A stretch of 17,088 nucleotides of DNA, taken from Acholeplasmataceae bacterium (GTDB lineage: Bacteria > Bacillota_I > Bacilli_A > Acholeplasmatales > Acholeplasmataceae). Positions 6,335-14,116 of the stretch are shown piece by piece (within the stretch, counting starts at the first letter, position 1; each line of letters starts with the position of its first letter). Under the pieces are notes generated by a model that saw only the letters and a program-made list of their open reading frames with translations, did not search any database and was not told the DNA's origin. The stretch spans positions 30,329 through 47,416 of the forward strand of contig DOYO01000097.1 of assembly GCA_003518475.1 (NCBI GenBank). Reading direction: 5' to 3'. The translations under genes and the position numbers were made by a program.

Positions 6335-7896
6335 TTCTTCTCACCTACACTTGCAGCTTCAGCTTCAGTTTTAAGTTTCTTGTCAGCAATCTTATTATCT
6401 TTAGATTCCTGCTTGAAACGGTCAACTCTATACTGAATTATTTTTGGCATATCAATTTTTGGTGCATCTGGATGTAACAACCAAGTTGCAGCATAATGAG
6501 TATCGCTAACTTTAAAGAATGGTGGTTGTTCTTCAAAATCAATCTTTAATGCAAATTGATTCCGATCAGCAAACGCATCGCCCTTTGGTGGGAATAACAT
6601 GTCTGGAGGAGTTCCAGGAATAGATAAAAGCTTATCCTTAGTGTCTAAGTCAGGAACACTGGATAATAAAGCCCATGTGTAAGGATGGCTTGGTTCATAG
6701 AATATATCATGAAGCGTGCCATACTCAACAATCTTGCCGGCATACATGACAGCAACGCGGTCAGCCATATTCGCAACAACACCTAAGTCATGCGTGATGA
6801 AAATAACAGACAGATTACGTTCTTTTTTGATATCCTTGATCAGGTTTAGAATCTGACCTTGGATGGTAACGTCAAGCGCTGTGGTTGGTTCATCGCAAAT
6901 CAAGAGTTCTGGATCGGCTGTCAGTGCAATCGCAATAACGATACGCTGTCTCATACCGCCAGAAAACTGGAATGGATATTGATTGAATCTGATTTCAGGT
7001 TCTGGAATACCGACTTCCTTCATGATTTGAATTGCTTTTTCGTAAGCTTCTCTCTTGGTAACGTGGAACTTTCTTCTGTACACTTCATTATTATTTGAGA
7101 TATTTTCTCTAATAACAGCCAGTTCACCACGTAACTTGTCATGATCAGAACTGCCTTTTGTAGTGGATGCAAGTCTAGTTTGCATAGCTTTCAGTTCATT
7201 TTGAAGTTTGCCGAGCGCTTCATGCTTTTCAAGCATAATCGCAGCTTTTTCTTCCTTGGTCTGCAGCTTCGCTTTCGTTTTCACTTCAAGATATTTAGCT
7301 TTTAACTCTGGAAGATTTGCATGAAGTTCATGAATCAATTTTTGTTGCTTATCCTTAAATGCCTGGATTTGACTCTTTTTTTGTTCTTTCGACAGTTCTT
7401 TATTGGTATTGATTTCAAATTTTTTAAACCTTAAATCATTTTTAGCAAACTCAATTCTTGCAACCATATTCAAATAGTCATGGTATTCCTTATGGAATAA
7501 ATCATTGAATCTATTCTTAATGCGGTCACCGTTCACGAGCATTGCTTCTGTGATTTGCTTACCAATCTTCATGATTGGGTTTAAGCTCGATAAGGGGTCC
7601 TGGAAAATCATACCGATTTTGCTTCCTCTAATTAAGTGGAAGTTTTCTTCAGAAAGTTTTGTCAAGTTCTGGTTTGAGTACAGAATTTCGCCATCATCGA
7701 TAATTGCATTTCTTGCCAAAATACCCATGATTGCTCTTGTCGTCACTGACTTGCCAGATCCGGATTCACCAACAATCGCCAGTGTTTCGCCCTTATATAG
7801 GTCAAATGAAACGCCTCTTACCGCTCTAACCAAGCCGTTAGGTGTTTTAAATGAAATCGTTAAGTTGTTTACTTCTAGAATCTTTTCTGTTCTCAT
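6331..7896 (-). CDS. oppD: OppD, peptide ABC transporter ATPase with coiled-coil insertion
   Basis: Second ATPase of the importer. Walker A GESGSGKS (43-50), Q-loop IFQDP (97-101), signature FSGGMRQR (311-318), Walker B LLICDEP (331-337), H-loop His369, and HPYT (404-407). The 521-residue length, against about 330-360 usually, comes mainly from a Lys/Glu/Gln-rich helical insertion at about 125-278, after the Q-loop and therefore in the helical subdomain. The C-terminal part aligns with the family motif GCPF-RC-C-GH-AC, but all four cysteines are replaced (GDAF at 439-442, then RNQF, KIDF and YAATW), followed by a charged tail. The ATG overlaps the oppC TAA by one base (TAATG), with an AGAGGT ribosome site inside oppC. 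Confidence 0.94.
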   Translation of the reverse strand: MRTEKILEVNNLTISFKTPNGLVRAVRGVSFDLYKGETLAIVGESGSGKSVTTRAIMGILARNAIIDDGEILYSNQNLTKLSEENFHLIRGSKIGMIFQDPLSSLNPIMKIGKQITEAMLVNGDRIKNRFNDLFHKEYHDYLNMVARIEFAKNDLRFKKFEINTNKELSKEQKKSQIQAFKDKQQKLIHELHANLPELKAKYLEVKTKAKLQTKEEKAAIMLEKHEALGKLQNELKAMQTRLASTTKGSSDHDKLRGELAVIRENISNNNEVYRRKFHVTKREAYEKAIQIMKEVGIPEPEIRFNQYPFQFSGGMRQRIVIAIALTADPELLICDEPTTALDVTIQGQILNLIKDIKKERNLSVIFITHDLGVVANMADRVAVMYAGKIVEYGTLHDIFYEPSHPYTWALLSSVPDLDTKDKLLSIPGTPPDMLFPPKGDAFADRNQFALKIDFEEQPPFFKVSDTHYAATWLLHPDAPKIDMPKIIQYRVDRFKQESKDNKIADKKLKTEAEAASVGEKN

Positions 7897-9800
7897 TATT
7901 CACTACCTCTCAACTGTGGATTCAGAGCATCGCGTAGCGCATTACCAAACATATTGAAAGTAATCATCAAAATGGATACGATAATGGTTGGGAAAATAAC
8001 TAACCATAGATTTCCAGCGAAAATCTGCTGCTGGCCATCGTTCAAAATAACACCGATGGATGTACCTGTTAATGTGATCGGACCAAGAACGAGAGCTTGA
8101 CCGTTCCCAATACCGAATCCTAGATATGATAAGTTAACTTCAAGGAAGATAATGGATGGAATACTCAAAATAACTCTTGTAATAATGGTTCCTAAGGCGT
8201 TTGGTAAAATATGCTTGAAAATGATTCTGCCATCTGATGCGCCTAGTGTTCTTGCCGCCAATACATATTCACGGCCTTTATAACGATAGAATTGCGATCT
8301 GGTAACCTTCGCAGCTCCAATCCATCCGTCATAAATAACGAAGATGAATAAAGCAAGGAAGCCCGGTCCTATCAATACGGTTATAATACCAATCATCGTA
8401 ATTTGAGGAAAACTACCCCAAATATCGGTAAATCTTTCCATCAATATATCAACTTGTCCGCCATAATAAGCACTTGTCGCACCCCAAATGACACCCACGA
8501 TGATATTGATTAAGGCTGCCAAGAAACCAAGTAATAAGGAGGTTCTCAGACCCAGCCAGATTAATGTAAATAAGTCTTTTCCAAACACGTCAGTTCCAAA
8601 TAAGAAATAAGGAGCTTCTTCAAATCCGAGTGCGTAAGCACCGTTCATCATGACGTTATAATTGGTGTATACTCTGCCAGCAATGGTAATTGAAGTTGTT
8701 CCAGTAACTCCTGTTAGCGGGAATCCTTCACCGAATGTCCATGCATTGGGATTTAGTGGGTCAACAACAATACTATCAGCCATTCCTGGATTATCTTCAA
8801 GTATTCTTTCATATTCAACAGCACCGATTGTTCTGGGAGCATCTGCGAAGAGTGCATCATAAACATTGTATCTGAAGGTTGCGACAGTCATCACTGCGCC
8901 ATCTCTCAAATATCGGCCATTTTCATTCGTTTGATTGATTGTGAATAAATTAAAGTTTGATAGTGTATATCCTTCAAAACGAACAACACTTACATCAAGC
9001 GCATTGAAGATTTCAACTGAATTCAAGGTAGCAAATTCATTGCCATCAAGGCTTGCTTCTGGAAGTTCAAGTTTGATAATGACGTATCCTGATGTTCCTG
9101 TAGTTACTGCAAGCAGTGGGTCAATGGTATGGACTCCAGCTTCAGTAATCGTTCCTATCAAGGTTATATCGTCCCAGGAAGTTAACGTTCCTCCTGAGTT
9201 TGTAGGAGATAAATATACCTTGAGTACTGCAGATTCATCCATGGATTCTACATCAATTTCGATGGTGTGTCCTGTAATCATCGGATAAGACTGAAGAGTG
9301 ATGATAGAAAATGCAATCTGTTCAAAGTTAACATATAAATTATTGGTACCGCCAACATAGAGCTCGCTTCTTTCTGATCCCACGATACCCTTATTGGTTA
9401 GAGTGTCTAAATCGATGAAATCAATTTGGAAGCCAGTTGTTGGATAACCGAGACCTGTTACAGGATCAATCGTCGAATAGTCGATAGGCTGATCTTTATA
9501 CTCCTTGGTGCCATCCAAAATTCCAATTTTTTCTAGTAAAGGAACTCTTGGAGGTAGTGTTGTCAATGCGGAATTTGTTTGATTGTATAATGTTTTTGGC
9601 GTGATCACCGGTACGAAAATAGAGAGCAGGATAAAAATTGATAGAATCACGGTTGCAATCACGTTGTACTTGTTTTTAGTAAATCTCAGCATCGCATCTT
9701 GGAAATAAGTGAGTTGCTTTGTCTTAAGAGGTTTATCTAAAAGTCTTTCATTTTCTTGGACTAATGTAAAATCATCTTTGTTATAGTCTTTGTTAATCAT
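7896..9800 (-). CDS. oppC: OppC, peptide transporter permease with large extracellular insertion
   Basis: Inner channel subunit of the importer. The cytoplasmic N terminus and first membrane segment (about 46-68) and the C-terminal permease half are typical: FGTDVFGKDLFT (401-412, family FGTD-GRD-F), the EAA loop that contacts the ATPases (EYVLAARTLGASDG, 511-524), membrane segments to about 618, and the closing DALNPQLRG (624-632). The usual length is about 300; this has 634 because residues 70-398, outside the membrane between TM1 and TM2, form an insertion with beta-rich, Thr/Ser-rich sequence such as GHTIEIDVESMD and LKVYLSPT, suggestive of a jelly-roll or Ig-like fold. It overlaps oppB by one base (TAATG). 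The permease identity is sure; the insertion's role is unknown. Confidence 0.93.
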   Translation of the reverse strand: MINKDYNKDDFTLVQENERLLDKPLKTKQLTYFQDAMLRFTKNKYNVIATVILSIFILLSIFVPVITPKTLYNQTNSALTTLPPRVPLLEKIGILDGTKEYKDQPIDYSTIDPVTGLGYPTTGFQIDFIDLDTLTNKGIVGSERSELYVGGTNNLYVNFEQIAFSIITLQSYPMITGHTIEIDVESMDESAVLKVYLSPTNSGGTLTSWDDITLIGTITEAGVHTIDPLLAVTTGTSGYVIIKLELPEASLDGNEFATLNSVEIFNALDVSVVRFEGYTLSNFNLFTINQTNENGRYLRDGAVMTVATFRYNVYDALFADAPRTIGAVEYERILEDNPGMADSIVVDPLNPNAWTFGEGFPLTGVTGTTSITIAGRVYTNYNVMMNGAYALGFEEAPYFLFGTDVFGKDLFTLIWLGLRTSLLLGFLAALINIIVGVIWGATSAYYGGQVDILMERFTDIWGSFPQITMIGIITVLIGPGFLALFIFVIYDGWIGAAKVTRSQFYRYKGREYVLAARTLGASDGRIIFKHILPNALGTIITRVILSIPSIIFLEVNLSYLGFGIGNGQALVLGPITLTGTSIGVILNDGQQQIFAGNLWLVIFPTIIVSILMITFNMFGNALRDALNPQLRGSE

Positions 9801-10900
9801 TATTTTCTTGCCCCCATTCTGATTTGTGGGTCAATGATACCATAGGATAAGTCAACGATCAGAACCGTAAACAATCCAACAATGCCATAGAATGCACTGG
9901 ATGCCATAATGACGTTATAGTCGTAGTTTCCTTGTGCCAGAGCCTGTAGTGTGATTCTGCCGACACCTGGTATTGCATAAACTCTTTCCAAAATAAATGA
10001 CCCGCCTAAAAGACCGGCGAATGAACCGATAATGATTGGAACCATTGGAACCAATGAGTTTCTAATCGCATGTCTCATTACAGCTTGCGTATGGCTAAGA
10101 CCCTTAGTCTTGGCAAGCAAAACGAATTCTGATGTTAATACTTCTGATAATTCAGCACGTAAGATTCTTGTCAGACCAGCGATTGATGGCATACCTACAG
10201 CCAGTACTGGAATCACGAATCCCTGTGCAATCTTGCCAGCTGACTCAATTCCTACTAACGGGAATAATGACGGTAAAAAATTATTCATCGAATAACTGAA
10301 GATAATAATCAAGATCAATAGGAATACTAAGCTTGGAATAGATAAGAACATCATAATCACAACCTGCATGATATTATCGACGATTGTATCTTTCTTGAGC
10401 GCCGCCAATATACCAAAAGCAAAGCCGAATGGCAAATAGAAAAAGAGCGAGGCTAAGTTAAGGTAAAGCGTAATAGGCATTCTTTCTGCAATGATATCGA
10501 ATGCTGGAACATTGACTCTGATCTTGGTTGAAGTTCCCCAATTCCAATCCGTGAAAACATTGTCTAACCAGCGGAAATACTGTACCGAGATGGGTACGCG
10601 AGTGAATACCTTGATTGTATTGCTTGTACGAACGGGGTTAACGATAAAAACACTACGATTGATTTCCGGATTTGTTGTTCGGATTAAATCAACCGCTGCC
10701 ATGTCCTCTGGATCATCAACATCGTAATACTCAGATGTATAATATCCATCTGTAACTTGCTTTTCAAGCCAAGTGTCCTTCTCATCATTCTTTGTTGGTG
10801 GATATTCAGGAGCCAGTTTCAGCAACACAAACGTGATGGTGAGTGTTGTAAACAAAATAATGAATATCCATATGACTCTTTGTATAATGTATTTTGTCAT
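9800..10900 (-). CDS. oppB: OppB, peptide transporter permease
   Basis: Partner channel subunit to OppC. Seen: N-terminal membrane segment (about 5-28), extracellular loop, then the permease core from about 142 with the EAA loop EFVLLAKTKGLSHTQ (258-272) followed by HAIRNSLVP (277-285), ILERVYAIPGVG (303-314), and the closing LSYGIIDPQIRMG (351-363), all classical for OppB/DppB. At 366 residues it exceeds the usual 305-335; the extra length is an acidic extracellular loop near 32-100 (for example DDPEDMAAVD). The ATG at 10900 is preceded by AAGGATGAG. It is the first gene after the hairpin downstream of oppA and has its own candidate promoter (10931-10939). Confidence 0.95.
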   Translation of the reverse strand: MTKYIIQRVIWIFIILFTTLTITFVLLKLAPEYPPTKNDEKDTWLEKQVTDGYYTSEYYDVDDPEDMAAVDLIRTTNPEINRSVFIVNPVRTSNTIKVFTRVPISVQYFRWLDNVFTDWNWGTSTKIRVNVPAFDIIAERMPITLYLNLASLFFYLPFGFAFGILAALKKDTIVDNIMQVVIMMFLSIPSLVFLLILIIIFSYSMNNFLPSLFPLVGIESAGKIAQGFVIPVLAVGMPSIAGLTRILRAELSEVLTSEFVLLAKTKGLSHTQAVMRHAIRNSLVPMVPIIIGSFAGLLGGSFILERVYAIPGVGRITLQALAQGNYDYNVIMASSAFYGIVGLFTVLIVDLSYGIIDPQIRMGARK

Positions 10901-10930
10901 TTAATCTCATCCTTACTCTTATTTTTTTTA

Positions 10931-10939
10931 ATTATATCA
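10931..10939 (-). promoter_or_regulatory. Internal promoter before oppB (extended -10)
   Basis: Perfect extended -10 TGATATAAT on the minus strand; predicted start near 10924, a leader of about 24 bases to the oppB ATG. There is no good -35. An inverted repeat GTGT-TATT-ACAC (10948-10959) lies where the -35 would be. It would let oppBCDF be transcribed independently of the oppA hairpin. Confidence 0.5.
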
Positions 10940-10998
10940 TACTTCATGTGTTATTACACCATATTTTAATCTTTAATATAATAGCACATGAATATGAT

Positions 10999-11063
10999 AA
11001 AAAAAGCATAATAAGGGGGGCCATAGAGTATATCTTTATTACATATGGCACCCCTCTTATTAT
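10999..11063 (-). terminator. Terminator or attenuator between oppA and oppB
   Basis: 18-bp stem: plus-strand 11008-11025 pairs with 11044-11063 except for two single-base bulges (11050 and 11055), loop of 18 bases. On the minus strand it is followed two bases later by seven T (from the As at 10999-11005). It sits 48 bases after the oppA stop. As in other opp operons, it probably ends most transcripts after oppA so that the binding protein exceeds the membrane parts, with some read-through. Confidence 0.85.
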
Positions 11064-11111
11064 TATTAAGTTATCGTTAAAACAGAATTAATTTGTTGTG
11101 ATTGTTAAATA

Positions 11112-13940
11112 CTATAGCCAGAACCAACCAATGTAGTAGATACCGATGTGAACAACTACATAAGCATCAGACCAACCATCCCAGTCACAAGCATAAATTT
11201 CAGTAAATTCAACTGGTGAACCCTTTGCAGCAGCAATTGCAGCAATTGTAGTAAGTGTTGGATAAGATCCAGCAATATAAGCATTTGCAGCAACTTCAGC
11301 ATCTGTTGTTAATCTTACAGCTGGAGCAACTAGTTCATAACCAGAATCCGCTTCAATTGCTTCATCAGGAGTAGTGAATAGTGAAGCTTGATCATACATC
11401 TTGTAGCTTGTACCTTCTAGTGAGATTACATAAAGCACGTTCAAACCAGATTCAGTAACAACAATCTTAGCAACTAAGGAATCAAATCCTTCTTCAGTAG
11501 CTAAATCTTCAAGTGTATCGCCTAATACGTAGCTAGCCAATTCAGCGCCGTCTACGGATGTAGCAAGAACTTCACCGTTCATATCTAGGTATGCATTGAT
11601 TAAATCATCTGCAGATTCCCAAGCGACTTGTTCTTCGCCATTCTTAACATAAACTCTACCTACTAAAGCTTCAACTAATGCATTAAAGCCCCACTTTTCA
11701 TAAACCAATTTACCTTCTAGGTTATGGTAAGAAACTGGAATATTTGGAGTTGTTGTGTCAATGCCCCAGTTCAATGTGAATCCACCGCGGTTATCGTCAG
11801 CGAATACATCTAGGAAGCTTGGTGCATCAAGTAATGATCCACTGATACCACCAATACCTAAGTCAGTATTAGCAACCATCATGTAGTCATAGTAGTTATT
11901 TGGGAATGCTACGTCAGCAACTGTGATAGAAATTCTTACGAAGTTTTCATCATCAACTAATAATGCTTCGTATTGTTCTTCGATGTTTGCAACCATAGCT
12001 TGTGCAGAAGTGTTACCACTTGATGCATAAGTCAACACAAGATCAATCACTGTGTAGTTGCTAGCGGTACCAGCTTCATAATAACCGTCAGCAATAGCTT
12101 CAGTTACAGCTTCCTTGAATAAATCAAGAGCAGCATCTGGGAAATATCCACTTGAGTCGCCACCGAAATCATCAACGATTGCTTGTCCAGCATCAGTACC
12201 TCTAACGGAAATTCCTGATTCGCCGTCTAAGAAGTATGTTGAAGCAAACAATGTATGAGCTGGTAAGTATAATTTAACAACTTCTACTGCAGCATGGTAT
12301 CTGTCGAAACCATAGAACAGAGCTTGTCTCATTGGTAAGTATGAAAGAATTGGTTCTGGAACAAAGTCTTCACTTAGTCCAACTTCTGGATGTGCTGCAA
12401 TGTATGCATCACGAGCATCAGTAGTTCCAAATCCGTTAGTCATCAATCTCCAAGTAGTAGCATCTGGAGCTGTCTTAACACGTGGGTCATTTGCATAAGC
12501 AGTAACCTGTGAAGCAGGAACAGAAGCACTTTCTAGTCTACCAGCTAAGTATTCAGCAAAGATATTGTCTGAGCCGTCAACATAACGATATTGGTAACCA
12601 GTGTACTTGTAAATTGCGCTGTCTGGATGTAAAGTGTTCTTCTTGAAAGTTAATAATTGTCCTGGAGTCCAAACATCAAAGTAGTAAATACCACTTGAAG
12701 CAACGTCTGTTGGAGAAATACCATAATCTTCCCCTAGTTCTTCAAATAATTCTTGATTGATTGGAGTAAGTACTGCGCCAGCAAATCCGTACTTAATTTC
12801 GAATGTGCTCTTTTCGTTAACATATTCTAATTCAAGTGTGTTTGTAGTGCCTTCAGCTAAACGTAAACCAACTTCGCTCCAAGCAACAGTTCCGTCTAGA
12901 TAAGCAGCAGCGTTCTTAATACCTTGGCTGACAAAGTCTCCTCCGCCAGTTCTAGCTCTGAACCAGTCGTTATCTAAAGCATATTGCCAAGTCCATAAGT
13001 AGTCGGAAGCATCTAGATCTGCATAGCCTGCAGGTAAACCAGATACGTCAGTTTCTGGATGGAACTTCCATTGAAGGTCATCTCTCAATTCAATCTGCCA
13101 TACCTTCGCATAAGTCTTACCATTGATTACAGTTGGATTAACTGGAATTGGTTCAGATTTAGCTAAGCTTGGAAGAATTTCATAACCTGTCTTGGTAGCA
13201 TCAAAATAGAAATCATATAATGCGCCATTGAACATGTCAGTGAATGTAGCCGTGTTGCTGTCATCAGCATTCCATGGGTTCAAGCTTGTTGGATCGGAAT
13301 TAAAGGATGCTCTCCAAGTATATTCGCCAGCGGTACCATAAGTATCACCATACATCAATACATTAGAATCGTCCTGTGAAAATTGTGAGAATGCAGTACC
13401 GAAACCAAGGACACCATTATATTCTGGGCTGAATAATTGGACTCTGTCTGAGTACATTACTCTTGTAGCACGAGTATATAGTGGAATACCAGCGTAAACA
13501 TTGTCCAATAGGTAACGTTCAGCAGCAGCAAATAGAATACCCTTATCTTCAGCTGGAAGCTTAGATAGATCAACACCGCTTAGGTATTGTGCTAGAGGAT
13601 AGTCTTCAGCAGCCAATGCGTTAACTGTAACAGCTCTTGCGACCTGTACAACATTTAATGCGCTATCTGTGACTTCATAAACTACTGAGTATGTACCAAC
13701 AACTGTGTTATCAACATTATTTGACTTGACAATAACAGCAGCAGTTAAATCTCCATCTTCAGTATCTGTTGCAGTAACGCCTGCTAGTGGTACGAATGTA
13801 TCATATAGATCAATCGCAACGGCACCAACTCCTGCTAATACAGGGTCTGCGTCTACAACGACTTCGTCTTCACAAGCAAACAATAATAAACTTGCAAAAA
13901 CTAGTGTAATAACTAAAAGCAATTTCTTTGGAAATTTCAT
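11112..13940 (-). CDS. oppA: OppA-like peptide-binding lipoprotein with N-terminal Ig-like domain
   Basis: Surface lipoprotein that binds peptides and delivers them to OppB/OppC. Lysines, a hydrophobic stretch and a lipobox (LFAC) give lipid attachment at Cys23. Residues about 33-108 form a DUF5011-like Ig domain (DPVLAGV, AGVTATDTEDGDLT, GTYSVVYEVTDSA). The SBP_bac_5 core runs from about 205 (YTWRASFNSDPTSLNPW) through WQIELRDDLQW (281-291) and LDASDYLWTW (309-318) to YDYMMVANTDLGIGG (684-698). A stretch at 137-185 (AAAERYLLD, AGIPLYTR, GVLGFG) looks like the segment that normally ends this family. The length, 942, is far above the usual 540-600. The C terminus is aromatic (IGIYYIGWFWL) and the stop is TAG. 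AAGGAG ribosome site 8 bases before the ATG. Confidence 0.92.
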   Translation of the reverse strand: MKFPKKLLLVITLVFASLLLFACEDEVVVDADPVLAGVGAVAIDLYDTFVPLAGVTATDTEDGDLTAAVIVKSNNVDNTVVGTYSVVYEVTDSALNVVQVARAVTVNALAAEDYPLAQYLSGVDLSKLPAEDKGILFAAAERYLLDNVYAGIPLYTRATRVMYSDRVQLFSPEYNGVLGFGTAFSQFSQDDSNVLMYGDTYGTAGEYTWRASFNSDPTSLNPWNADDSNTATFTDMFNGALYDFYFDATKTGYEILPSLAKSEPIPVNPTVINGKTYAKVWQIELRDDLQWKFHPETDVSGLPAGYADLDASDYLWTWQYALDNDWFRARTGGGDFVSQGIKNAAAYLDGTVAWSEVGLRLAEGTTNTLELEYVNEKSTFEIKYGFAGAVLTPINQELFEELGEDYGISPTDVASSGIYYFDVWTPGQLLTFKKNTLHPDSAIYKYTGYQYRYVDGSDNIFAEYLAGRLESASVPASQVTAYANDPRVKTAPDATTWRLMTNGFGTTDARDAYIAAHPEVGLSEDFVPEPILSYLPMRQALFYGFDRYHAAVEVVKLYLPAHTLFASTYFLDGESGISVRGTDAGQAIVDDFGGDSSGYFPDAALDLFKEAVTEAIADGYYEAGTASNYTVIDLVLTYASSGNTSAQAMVANIEEQYEALLVDDENFVRISITVADVAFPNNYYDYMMVANTDLGIGGISGSLLDAPSFLDVFADDNRGGFTLNWGIDTTTPNIPVSYHNLEGKLVYEKWGFNALVEALVGRVYVKNGEEQVAWESADDLINAYLDMNGEVLATSVDGAELASYVLGDTLEDLATEEGFDSLVAKIVVTESGLNVLYVISLEGTSYKMYDQASLFTTPDEAIEADSGYELVAPAVRLTTDAEVAANAYIAGSYPTLTTIAAIAAAKGSPVEFTEIYACDWDGWSDAYVVVHIGIYYIGWFWL

Positions 13941-13975
13941 TTTATTCTCTCCTTTTCTCCTTAAGATTATGTAAT

Positions 13976-13984
13976 ATTATATCA
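13976..13984 (-). promoter_or_regulatory. oppA promoter (extended -10)
   Basis: Perfect extended -10 TGATATAAT on the minus strand, 36 bases before the oppA ATG; predicted start near 13969. The -35 region is poor, as in the promoter before oppB, which has the identical nonamer. Confidence 0.6.
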
Positions 13985-14026
13985 AAGAAACAATGAAAAA
14001 TATACACAATAAATCAAAAAATCGTT

Positions 14027-14043
14027 ATGAAAGCGTTTTTCAT
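14027..14043. promoter_or_regulatory. Inverted repeat upstream of oppA, cre-like
   Basis: ATGAAA-GCGTT-TTTCAT, 6-bp arms, about 45 bases upstream of the oppA -10 box. The core matches 12 of 14 positions of the CcpA cre consensus (the half-sites are one base too far apart). Position upstream of the promoter would suit activation or an upstream operator. Assignment to CcpA is tentative. Confidence 0.35.
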
Positions 14044-14096
14044 TGTTCTTTTATACCAAATAGACTATAAAATGCGTTGTTTTATGCCTTATTTAC

Positions 14097-14110
14097 ATGA
14101 AAACTTTCAT
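14097..14110. repeat. Second ATGAAA/TTTCAT inverted repeat
   Basis: ATGAAA-AC-TTTCAT, same half-sites as the repeat at 14027-14043, centred about 68 bases away and just after the stop of the S41-like gene. On the minus strand no T-run follows, so it is not a normal terminator; it may be a second copy of an operator. Confidence 0.35.
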
Positions 14111-14116
14111 TTTTTG

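Noticed and set aside
4856..7896. Enlarged OppD/OppF as gene fusions or assembly errors
   Set aside because: The insertions are in frame, flanked by intact ATPase motifs, occur in both genes with related sequence, and fit known enlargement of these ATPases in mollicutes.
7505..7957. 150-codon plus-strand ORF, and similar ones at 8935-9288 and 10032-10295
   Set aside because: Antisense shadows of oppD, oppC and oppB, which are well supported by motifs and coupled starts.
14041..14110. Terminator between the S41-like gene and oppA
   Set aside because: The inverted repeats here (ATGAAA/TTTCAT and an ATAAAA/TTTTAT repeat) are AT-only or lack a following T-run on the minus strand, so read-through into oppA cannot be excluded.
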